Source of the DNA: Buxus sempervirens | Lineage: Eukaryota; Streptophyta; Magnoliopsida; Buxales; Buxaceae | DNA: 64,000 bases | Assembly: GCA_947561395.2 (NCBI GenBank) | Contig: OX387185.1 | Location: 33,522,213 to 33,586,212 of the forward strand | Direction of reading: 5' to 3' | Part shown: positions 25,001 through 37,000 of the stretch, piece by piece | Layout of the letters: each line of letters starts with the position of its first letter | How positions within the stretch are numbered: position 1 is the first letter of the stretch | The notes under the pieces: model-generated | What the model saw: only the letters and a program-made list of their open reading frames with translations | Told to the model about the DNA's origin: nothing | Databases searched by the model: none | Position numbers and translations under genes: made by a program

Positions 25001-28000
25001 TCTGGAATTTGAGAGGCTTTTAACCTGATTGCTGTCAGCTTTCTTTTGCTTCATCCCCTCAACTGAACGAGAAATACCACGAATCCTGGTAGGTGCATAA
25101 GATGTTTTATTATTGCAAGGCAACTCCTCTTATTCACTATCATTCCCGACCTCATCCTCTGAATCTTCAGAATCAGAATCAGACTCCTCGTTCACAGCTC
25201 TGTCATCAAGGTTTGTCCCCTCGTCTACATGTTGAACACCCCCCGCCGAGATCTCGTCTGCATTAGCAATACTCGTTTGCTGTCCTTGAGGTTCCACGGG
25301 ATCTGAGATACCATAATTCCCCTTAGTGACAGCTACCTCATTAGCAACCCTTGGTACATGTTTGAATGAGACTTTCAAATCCCATGCCAATGATCTTGAA
25401 TCCCTAATTAGATCCAACAATCTCCATGGTCCCATAGCTTCTGAACTAATCCATCTCAAAATATTGGCTGCATCCCTCTCAATAATAACTTCCCGCCTGC
25501 CCAAAGCGTGAATGTTGCGTAGACCTGTAATAAGTGCCATAAGCTTTGCACGGGTAAAATCTGCAACACCTATAGGCCCCCGAAAAGCATAAATGACCTC
25601 AAGCGTACATATATGGACCTCTACTTTCTCCTTCCCAAGCAATGTGGTATTCCAAGTTCTCACATTTCTGTGCCACCCCAATCCCATCAGCAACGATATT
25701 GTTTGATTTGGCCCACTGGGGCTCATGGTTATGTGCGTAAGTTTTACCCAATAGTCCTTGTTGCTTGAGGGAGTTGTAAGCCTACATATATGGACCTTTA
25801 CTTTCTCCTCCCTGAGCAATGTGAGCTTCTTGGGTCTCAAAATCCACCCCCCTTAAGGGTTGCACATTCCTATTAAATAGCCTGCTGGATGGGATTTAGC
25901 CCATTAACCTGAGTTTGTCGTCATGTTATCCCTCCCACATGCTAGGTAACATCCCACAATTTCTAGTTGGGGTCTAGCTCTGGTACTAGGTTTTAAGTCC
26001 CTGATCCCACTAGCATGGATATTTTCTGCTTTGGTCCACTAGACCTCAGTTTTGTTCGTGGGTTTTGCCCCAAATGTCCTTGTTGCTTGAGAGATTCGCA
26101 AGCTTACATATATGGACCTTCATTTCCTCCTCAAGGAATGTGGCATTCTAATGTCTTACAGGGTGTTTCAACAGAAGTATGTTGTAATGATGTTGGAGAG
26201 GCTTAGCATTGGTGATGCTAAATTAGTAAGCTCTCTTCGACGAATCATCTTAGGTTATCTACTGACCAATGCCCAAAGACAGATGAAGAATTTTAGGACA
26301 TATCAATTGTGCCTTGTGAAAGTTCTATGGGTTGTCTGATGTATGCAATAGTTTGCGTTAGACTTGATTTCGCACATTCATTAAGCATGATTTGAAAGTA
26401 CATTGTGAATCTAGGAAGAGAACATTGGAAGGCTATTACGTGGGTGTGGGAACACGGCCCGTGGGGGTCGGTTCGGGTCAATGGAGTCGCCACCATCCAT
26501 GATTCAATATCGGGTGTGGATGGGCACCAAGAGAAATAATTAATCACATGGGAGTTTAAAATTTGGTTCAACCAGATTTCTGGGTTAGGGGGTTCAATTA
26601 AGTTGTTGGGAAGGTGTTAGGCACCCAACTACCCCTGGTTCAATGAACCAGTTACCTTATCTAGATTTCACCCTAAAAAGAAATTATTTACTTATAATTT
26701 TAAATATTTACAAATACTAAGGACAGTTCCTAAGTTTGTTAAATTTTATACAAGATAAATATTTCTAAAATCTTAATATTTACAAATTTTAAATTATTAA
26801 AAAGGAAAGTTTCTAAATTTACTAAAAAAGGAAAGTTTCTAATTTTCTAAATGTTTCTAAATTTGATAATATACAAATCTAAAAAAAAAAAAAAAATTTC
26901 TAAGTTTCTTAAATTTTATACGAGGTAATTATTTCTAACTATTTAAAAAGGAAAGTTTCTAATGTTCCAAAAAAGGAAAATTTCAAATTTTCTAAATGTT
27001 TCTAAATTTGATAATATACAAATCTAAAAAAAATTCTAAGTTTGTTAAATTTTATACAAGGTAATTATTTCTTAATATTTAAAAAGGAAAGTTTCTAATG
27101 TTCTAAAAAAGGAAATTTTCTAATTTTCTAAATGTTTCTAAATTTGATAATATACAAATCCTAAAAAGGAAATATTTCTAAATTTATTAGATTTTATACA
27201 AGAGAATTTGTTTCTAAAATTCTAATATTTACAAATTTCTAATCTAATAAAAAGGAAAGTTTTTAAATATACCAAAAAGGAAAGTTTCTAATACAAAACC
27301 TAAAAAAGAAACATTTCTAAATTTACTACTATACACAAATCTTAAATTTTCTAGATGTTACTATATGTGCAAATCCTAAAAATACACACACGTCCTAAAA
27401 AGGAAAATTTTTAAGTTTCTAGATTTTATACATAGGAAAACGATAAAAATTTTAAAGGAACAGAATCATATTATCTAAAGCCCAATATACTAATCTTAGC
27501 TAACTGGCTGCATACACAAGGATCAAAGAATTGCAATACATCTCGTTAGAATTAATTAATCAGATTTGAGCATGATAGCCAATGAGCATTAACAAACTCT
27601 ATGAATATGTTAACAACACTCAATAGATCAACCAAAACTTTCTATGAACATATTTTATATCATTGCAATAGTCAATACAAAAATTCTCTTTTGAATAAAT
27701 AAATAACTACTGTACACAAATAAATTATCCGATTACTAGAATCAGCAACAAAAGCATAAGTTTGGAAGTTGGTAGTGGCCTACCTGAGTTCGAGAGAGTA
27801 AGAACAGATGAAAGCAATCGTTTGCAGCAGAAAAGTGAACTAGCGATTGCTGAACTGCCGTGAGAGAGTGAGAGTGCTACGTGCAGATGCTACTGCAACA
27901 AGGAGAGAATGAGCGACTCAGAGAGAAAAATTTGTGTCTCAAAACGTTTCGAAAATTCCAACAGCAGATGCTTCCTTCGACACAGAGAGAGATGAGCGTC

Positions 28001-31000
28001 AGAAAAAGGGTTGACGCCAGTGGGGACTTGCGACAGAGAGAGAAAGAGATGGGTGAAAGGGGGTGCTGTGACAGAGAAGGGTTTGTCTGTGGATGGTTTC
28101 CGAAATTCTCAACAGACCAAGGTTCTCTCTACAGAAGAAGATTGCGTGGGAGAGAAAGCTGCTGTGTGTTTCCAAGGTTTCGAGAATCTCCCAAAAACAG
28201 ATGAAGGTCCCCTCTGAAATGGTGGAAGCCTTTGTTTTATAGAAGCTGATTGTTCAAGGTGGAGATAGAGAGAGAGAGGGAAAGAGCTTCGACCAAACGG
28301 AAACTTCCTAATCTAAGAAGGAAAGAGGAAGGATTGAGGACCCCCTAGAGATTCTCTGGTTTGATCGACTGTTGAAACAGTCGATCGTGGGTTTCTAAAT
28401 TGAAAAATGTTTCTTTTTTGATTCGGAAAACCTTCTATTTTCCCTTCAATCTTGTTTTCCAAAACGTGGGAATCATTTCTAGACGATTCCCACTGATTTT
28501 GGGTTGCAAAATAGCAACCCACGAACAAAAACAGCAAGTTTTTGTTCATTGAATAGTTGGGGCAGATTTTTGTAAATTTAAAGAATATATTTCCTTTCTT
28601 GTTATTTTAGAAAGTTCAGGGTTTAAAAATTAATTTTTAAATTTTCACTCCTTCCCTGTTTTCTGACTTTTATTTCAAAAAGTTCCTTTTTTTGTTTTGC
28701 AAATTAAACCCCCAAAATGGGGTTCTGACAGTGGGTTTTCAGGTACTTGAAGGGAACAATAGGTTATGGTTTTGTGTTTGAGAGGCAGCAGATATCTTTT
28801 TTGGTTAAGGGATATGTAGATGCTGAATATATAGGTGGTATGGGTGCCGGGATGTTTACTATGGGACATGTGTTTACAATTTTGGGTGGGCCTATATGTT
28901 GGACATCCATGGTGTAGTCTTTTATGGCTTTATTTGAAATATAAGCTGAGTACATGGCAGTAAATGAGGCTCCTAAAGAAGCATTATGGCTGAAGGGATT
29001 GATCAAGGAGCTTTTTGTGATGCAACATGGAATTTGGCTGTATTGTGACAGCCCAATTGCCATTAATTTGGCAAAGAACCAGTTTTTTATTTGAGAACCA
29101 AATACATAGATGTGAGGTTTCGTAAGATAATGGAGCTGATTGCTATAGATGAAGTGGTGTTTGAGAAGGTTCACATTTAGGAGAATGCATTTTGATATGT
29201 TGACAAAAGTCTGTCCCTATTGTCAAATTCAATCATTGTTTGGACTTGATTAATATTCTAAGTGTTGAGGAGAGGAGTATCCCCAGCCTTAGTGGTTGAG
29301 TTGGACGCATGGAGCTGTGACATCTTTGAAGTGGTTGAATATTTACCAAGGTGTAGATTGTTGGAGTGTGGCTTATATGTTATCCAGCTTTCAAGAAGGT
29401 TTACTTTTGTGCTGGTTTGAACTGAGTGGCTTGGGGGTTATTGATGGCGAGTTCTCTAGTGGGGGTATATTAGTGGTTTTTTCTAATATACTTGGGCTAG
29501 GGATTTAGGGGGTCTGGAGATATAAGTTGTAACCCTATGCTTACTTTCATCATAGTTGTGAAATTTTCTCTCTCTTGTGGATGTAGGCACATTGCCGAAC
29601 CATGTAAATTTGTTTGTACAGTTATATGTATATTTCTTTGCTATCGAATGATTTAATATTCCACAAAATTTGTTATTATCGTGGAAGACTTTTCATGATA
29701 TATGTGCTTATAGGATGATAGCTTATATATTTCTAATTCTTTATGTTTCTTGTGTTATTGATAGCGAACAATCTTTTTTGGTTGAATGACCAGGAATTCA
29801 GGAATTAATTTGCATTTGGGATTCTCCAATTTTTATGGTGTTTGAAACATTTAGAGTAAGACTGTATCTCACCCCTAAGGCAGTATAACGTTTCTCTTAA
29901 TATTGTTGAACTGAATTTCGACTTGATGTTCCTTGAGAGAGTTCTGTTGCTATCACCATGTTCCTGACATAACTGGATTCCTTATTTCTTCTACATGGCC
30001 TGCCATTTTCCTCAATAATTCTCTATGTGCAAGTTTGGTGGGACTTTTCTCGTCACATACGAACTCGTGTATACTTTTATTTAGTTCCTTGCTTGTGGTG
30101 GATGCTCCATTAGATGATTTTTGTAGTTTTATTAGATTCTTGCATGATAAATTTGCTGTGGGGAGTATAAGCCGATTGTCCATATTCAGTATTAAAATGT
30201 AGGCGAGAATCCCTAGATGGGTTGACCTTTTTGTATGCTTTTGGTAACAGTTTTCCCTTCAGTGTGGTCCCATTCTTGCTGATTTAGGTGATGGCAAAGA
30301 ACGTGTTAACTTCCTGTGTATAGTACCTAGTCGCATTTCTTGCCTTTATATAGTCTTTAAGACAGTAAGCATATAATTTCTAGAGGTTTGGTAATCACTG
30401 AGATGAGTTTGTTTGTTGATCTTATGGTCTGTCACATGGCCCAAAAAGGGAAACCCGTAATTCATTGAACTGCCGAATCCTCTATAACATCAAAACGATC
30501 CTATGCCTCACCTGCTGAACCATGTCCATAAATTAACCAAGTTCATATGGTGCATATAGGACTGTTGATTACAATTTTGACTTCAGCATTTCTTAAGCCT
30601 TGTCCTTAAGATCAAATAGTATCCTGTTATCTGTGCGAAAGAAGTTAAATCTTAAGAATTTATAGAACATCTTTTTTATCCTCCCAGTCATAAGTCAATT
30701 ATGTGCTGGAAGTAGAGGTTTTCATTGACAGTCTGAATCCATTTTTTCAGTTCATCTTACACCAGTGGAAGTTACATTGTTATTATACTTAAAAATCTTG
30801 ACAAGCAGGAATCTGTAAGTATGGCTGGAATTTCATCTACAACATGAGGTTTTTTGTGTTGTAGTCTTTGATTTGTGGACATGGATACCGGTGTCATATT
30901 GCTGCATGGAAATGAAGGGTTAGGCATAGATGCTCCCAAAGCATAGTGGTGTCATCTTTTGGGTCTCAAATGATACCATTTTCATTAATGCTTTCGTGGC

Positions 31001-34000
31001 TGAATGACTCAGGCATCATCTATTGAATGCATCTTATCTAATTTAACTCTCAAGGTGGTAAATCTGTTTTTGTAGGTTAACTAGGACAAAAGTCTATTAT
31101 GCATTGGGTCATAAGGTGGCAGGAAGAAATTGGGAGATGAGTTTGTAGTTAATTTTGTTTCGTAGGAGTTTTCATTGCTAAATGTGTAGTTTTGTTATCT
31201 TTATCAATCTTTAGTCCAACAGCATACACAATCCCACCAACAACAAACTGCTTTATCCCAATGAGTTGAGTCTGCAACATGAATTGTGTTGAGGTTTGTG
31301 GAGCGTGATAATACTGGACACTTAGTCATGGGTATTTTGGGTATTTCGCTTTGTATTAGGGTATATCCCTGTTCTTGTAGTCATTCATTGTATTCTTCTA
31401 TTTGTGACATAGTAAAAACGGCGGTCATGGACGTAGCCCTATTTTGGGGTGAACCACGTAAAATTTGTGTGTTTTTTTGTTCGTTTTTCTTCATTATTGC
31501 TCCTAGCGATCTATAGGAATCAGGTCGGATTCCTTTCAACTAATTGTGTTCCAGTGTTCCAATGTCAAGTGGAATATTTTAAGTCAGCCATGTAATTTTT
31601 TTGGTCTTATTCTCATCCTCTCTAATCTTCAATATGAACCTCATACCTTAAAACGAACTTGTTTGGTTCTCCTTAACACTGCCAAGCCATCTTGACGTAC
31701 TTTTCTTTGTTTTATATAACACTGCCTCTCTACTTTAAGCTATCTTACTCCAGTTTCACGTGTAATGTCCTGGTCAATGTCCTCCCTCTTTTCAGTGGCT
31801 GATTCATGGTGCTTACTGCAGTGATGCAAGCATGTCAGAGAATATTTCATTGAAATTCTTTTATATGCAAATGTGCATAGACTTTGAGATATCATATTTT
31901 CTCTTTCCGTTTTTCTTAAATTGGGATTACATTTTGTTGGTATCTGAAACTGTTAATGTTGATTTTGTTTTGTCATTTATGTTATCTGAAAGGTATTGTT
32001 GAAGCATGAAATTTGTATTCATTGAACTTGATCCTCATATTTCAGTCATTCTTTATTTTAATTAAATTTATATACACAGATTGCCCAAGTCAGTGCTTGA
32101 ACTTTCAAGGAAAATGCTAACAGAACCTTGCCGGAACCCAATGGCTGCTACTGTTGAAAAAGAAGCTGGTTGGTTGCTTTTGGCATCACTTATATCTTCC
32201 ATGCCAAAGGAGGTACTTAGTGTTCTTTTAATTCTGTTATTATAATTCAATGCCAAATGAGATAATTAGTCTACCTTCTAGTTATTTATTTATTCATTCT
32301 TGTTTCTAAATTTGTTTTATGATTATAGCAGCCATTTCTGAAATAATGCAGGAGCTTGAAGACCAACTATTTGATATACTCTCCTTGTGGGCTTCGATGT
32401 TTAATGGAAGTGCAGAAAATAAAGTTACGCAAGCTGAGGATCTAATTTCAGAAATTAGGTTAGCCATTTGTTCAGCGATATTTTGATTATAATGATCTGT
32501 TGTGTAGGCAGGGTAAATATTTAGTGGTTTTGGTTTACTTTTCAATCCAGTAATTTTTTGCATTCAGTTGAAATGGAAATATTATTTTTTCTTCTAAATG
32601 TTCAGAACCTTTGTGGTGTTATCCAAAACAACTTGTTCACCCCTACGAAATCCCCAAAATAGATTCTAATTCAGATATATCTTCTTAGTTTCTATGTTTG
32701 GTGGCAAATCTTTCAAATAACAGTTTCTTAACTTACTGTTGCTAAAACATGTATCAATATATGTCAGTGCAATTAGCATTATTTAGCTTCTTGGAAGGAG
32801 TTTTCAAAATGAATAATTGTTCCGTGAAAGTATAGAAGTTCATTCAGGGAAGGGAGATATATTTCATAGGATTGGATGTGTCTATAATCTCAACGTATAA
32901 ATAGATATTTGTTTGTATCTTTTTTGTTAATTCAAAGGCCATATTTTTTTTTGGATGTAAAATTATTTCTGGCTAAGATAGTTTTGGACTCGCCAGTTAG
33001 AGTGGTTTCTTGCCACAGTTAATGTGGGGATTAAATGTGGAAATTTACACATGTTGAAATCTCTGGTTCTTTCAGACAAATGGGGAATATGTGTTTAAGC
33101 AAATGAAAACAAGGATTGGATTTTGATGGGATTAAATAAAAATTGTGGAATACTCCAGCACATGCGATTATTTTTAATCTGCACTTGTTATTGAACCAAG
33201 TACTGAAATTAAGTAGTCTTCGTTCTCTTCTATTCAATTTCGTGTAGTTTTATTCAATTTACATAAGCATTCAATATAACCCTGTTTATTTCAGTTTAAA
33301 ATTATATTTGGTAGACATTTTTAGTAGAAAATAGATTTTGTGTGTTTGTTTTGACATAGAGCTATATACTGATGTACCTCATTTTCCAAAACAAGTCAAA
33401 TTTGTTGAAGATATTATATAACTTCTGAATATCTTTTTGGCATTTTCTAGAATATCATGAGGGAGTGAGTCAACACCATTGAAGTTCCCTTTTTTTTTTT
33501 TCCCTTGTTGTCTTGTTAAATCTATCAAACGTGTATAACCATTACCACCACATTTTGTGATGGCACCACCATGCCTACCTCCTTTTATTATTGTACCATT
33601 ACCATCGCCTTTGATTATAGAATCTTATCAGTTGTGATATTATTGTTATCTTAGATCTTAATAAGTGTTGTGACAATGATGTTGATAGTTGATACCAACA
33701 CTAGCACTTCTATCGGAAATAATGACCCTAACACTACATAGCTGTGGCAGTAGCGTCAGCACTACCACTGTTTATGATTGACTGTAATTCTTTACGATGG
33801 TAGCACTGCCAGATTGGTTTTAACATCATCACCATAACTTTGGCGGCGATGGATCAAATGCCACATCATCCCCATCACCATCACTTTACCTGGACCATTA
33901 CCAACCATTTATTTTGTGGCCATCGGTTATAACATGGATACTACCACTATATTACTACTAACACTAGCAGCAGAACTTCAATTGGCAGTAGCACCACCAT

Positions 34001-37000
34001 CATTGCCAAACCTGGTGATTTGTATCATATGACCCATCATCTTCAACAACTCAATGATCATGTTGTGGTCACTTGTCACAACCTGCACCACCACTTTTGG
34101 TTGCAAGGTACCACCACCTCTCCCCTTGGTGGCATCAATTCTACCATCATTTACAACATGATCATCACTTTTGATAATGTTTGTAGCATCACACGCCATC
34201 AGACACATATTTTACTAGGCTTGAAATTGTTTCCTACTTATCTCTTCAATCTGAGCATGTGAAAATGAAAAATGCACATTTTCTTCCCCCTGTTATTTCG
34301 TTTCTAATGTAACAATTGAAACAGGTTGGAAACTAACGTTATATGATTTGTGTCAAAAGCTTTTATGCTGAGACAAGTAGGGTCTATGTCTATTATGCAT
34401 ACTATTTTATAAAAATGCCACTGGCCCACTCTATATTCATGGAGTTGTAAGCTTTGGATAGCAGAAAGGTAATATTGTTTAAGAACAGTTACAAATCATA
34501 TTGGAAACAGGGTGTTCATTTCTTACCTTTGCTTGCTTGATTGGTTTATTGATGACACACTGGCCCTTTGATATCTACGAGTAATAGCCTGCACGGAGAC
34601 ATAGGTTCTTAATTTTATTATGGGATTTGCTCCTTGATCTAAGTTACGAGAAGCTCCCTCTCAGTCTGGAGAATTGGTTCTCCCTGTAAATATGCAATGC
34701 ACTCAATTAATGTGACCAAACACACGGTAGGGGGTTGGGGGACAATTTGATTTCCACCTTTTTATTTCCATCCCATCTGCTGGAGGTGTACAATGATACC
34801 ATCTCTTTGTTATTTCATTTCTTTTGGTTTGAAATCATATTTTAGTTGCTGTTTCTTCAATTAGAAATCACTTTCGGAAGCCAATTAACATTAAAAAAGA
34901 GAGAGAAAAGAAGGCCAATTTTTTCTGGCTGAGGTTGAAATTCTTTTTTTTTTTCTGTTTCCTGTGAATATTCTATAAGTTCTGATTTTGTTTTTGTTAT
35001 GTTTTTAGTGTATGGTCTGCTGCAGTTGATTCTTTGACCGCGTTTATAAGATGCTTCGTTTGTTCAACTGTCTCCACTGTAAACAGTGGCATCTTACTTC
35101 AACCAGTGCTTGTATACCTTACCAGGTTCATCATCTTGTTTGAGAATCTCATTTTGTTCTATGTTACTGTTATTACTCTTTTGTGATTTTTTTTTTTGCC
35201 ATATTGTCTTTCTTACACTTATTCTGTGGATCAATAATTTGTTATACTTATTTTGGAAATTTTTCTCTGTTGTATAGGGCTTTATCATATGTAGCATTGT
35301 TATCAACCAAACCACAGAATCTGAAACCTGCGCTTGACCTTTTCATTATCAGAATTTTGATAGCCTATCAATCACTTCCCGATCCCATGACCTATAAAAG
35401 TGACCACCCTCAACTTATTGAAATCTGCACTACCCCTTTCAGGTAACTGGTATATCTTTGCTGATGTATCTTTTCTTTGGTAACTTTTACTTATTAAATT
35501 ATTGTCTCCTTGTTTAGTATTTAACCATGAGCACAGAATTCTAATTTGTTTACTTGTTATTCAACATTGACTGGGAATATAAAGGGATGCTTTTGCATGT
35601 GAGGAAAGCTCATGCTTGAGATTGTTGTTGGATAAGAGGGATGCGTGGTTGGGTCCTTGTATACCTGGAAGGTAATCTCATATGCTAATGCATGTCATCA
35701 GCTATAGTTATATCTGTATATTTTTATTTTGTTGAGACTATGGCTAAGTGTTTTAAACTTAAATACAATCGCACATAATGCATTATTGAAATGAATACTG
35801 CCTTTTGATATCTTGGATATATAAAGTGTGTTTTATTCACCAGTGGGTGTGAATATCCAGGGATTGGTTTGAAGATGAACTTCGGGCTTTCCAAGGTGGG
35901 AAAGATGGAGTCATGCCTTGTGTATGGGAGAGTGAACTCACTAGTTTTCCTCAGGTGATGACAGTTTCTTTTTAACAGACAATTACGGGATCTCTTCAAA
36001 ACGTTTGTTCCGCTCATTTTTGTATTGTTGTGCTATATTAGTCATCACTTTTGATTCTTAATATGAAAATGCTTCATTAGATAAAATGTAAGAAGTCCAA
36101 AGAAATTAACTCCGCAGCCAAGGTGGAAGAAAACAAAATAAGAATTGCATGGCGCCAAATAACTCTTACATCTCCATTCCTTTATTGACCAAGGAGACTG
36201 GTCAATGAGAGCTTGGAGTTGAAGCTAATAAAGTGTTCCTTGAAAAGATATTTAATTTCCTCCCAGACTAGATGTCTTAACAAATAGTTGCACAGCATTT
36301 TCACATTCCAATCTCCTTATTGAATTGAATGTCAGAATTATGCTTTCGTCCTCAACTTTTACCTTTATTTGAATAGTCTATTTAAAGGAGTACCATTGTG
36401 ATTTGGTATGCTAGATATGATATATATAGGGAATTTAGAGTACTTCCACAATTTTGTTTCCTGGATATGTTTGACATCATGAACTTTTGCATAGTTGAAC
36501 CTTTCTTGCAGTGAGAACTGAGCAAGGTTTCTCGCGTCAAGTTGGATGAATGCGTGTAAAGAAGCTTGTCCAAGTCCAGGAGAGTAGGGTTCCCTTGGAT
36601 ATTTGGAATATAGGAACTTTAAGAAGGAAGAAATTAGAGTTAGAAGATATGATGGAGAGAAGGCGGATAAGTATAATATGTTTACAAGAAAATAAATGGA
36701 AAAGAGATAAGGGCTTTGGAGGTTAACGAGTATAAACTTTGGTACACAAGGAAAGGTAATAATAGAAATGGGATAGAAATAATAATAGATAACAATTCGA
36801 AAAATAATGTTGTTAAGTGTTAGGAGAAGTAGCGATTGAATAATGTTTATTAATTTAGGCATAGTTAACGTAATAAATATTATTACTATGTCTATGCAGC
36901 TTGAGTAGATTTAGACGAAAGCATTAAAAAAACTTTTCTGGGAAGAAATTAATGGGTTGATACAAGGAATATCTAAAAGCGAAAGGATATTTATAGGAGG

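Larger units (their letters stand above)
24487..26160 (-). mobile_element. Small non-coding LTR (TRIM-like) element with three LTR copies, 5-bp TSD
   Basis: gggtg flanks it at 24482-24486 and 26161-26165, and the ends are tg..ca. Three LTR-like units of about 171-174 bp share the core caacgatattgt..ttggccca and end near tatggacct..tctcctcc. LTR c is 25990-26160, LTR b 25669-25839, and LTR a 24487-24608 plus 25613-25664, split by a LINE. Between c and b lie a reversed primer-site candidate gctctggtacta (25977-25988; 10 of 12 to the initiator-Met type) and a reversed polypurine run ccacccccctt (about 25844-25854). LTRs b and a abut with four bases between. No protein. Confidence 0.8.
23790..29665 (+). 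mobile_element. Ty1/Copia retrotransposon relic (RT-RNase H and 3' LTR), twice interrupted
   Basis: Only the last part of pol and one LTR are visible. Reverse-transcriptase pieces lie at 23790-24486 and 26166-26444 and RNase H at 28736-29240. A PPT-like ggtgtagattg is followed by an LTR starting tgttggagtg at 29359. Two nested elements (24487-26160 and 26445-28730) have perfect 5-bp target duplications, and removing both rejoins the pol reading. It lies in sense orientation in the SWEETIE intron. The upstream gag/integrase part is missing. Confidence 0.85.

Noticed and set aside
29640..29690. aaatttgttattatc read as a Copia primer-binding site, which would imply a tandem Copia
   Set aside because: Only about 7 of 12 bases match the initiator-Met site, too few to support it.
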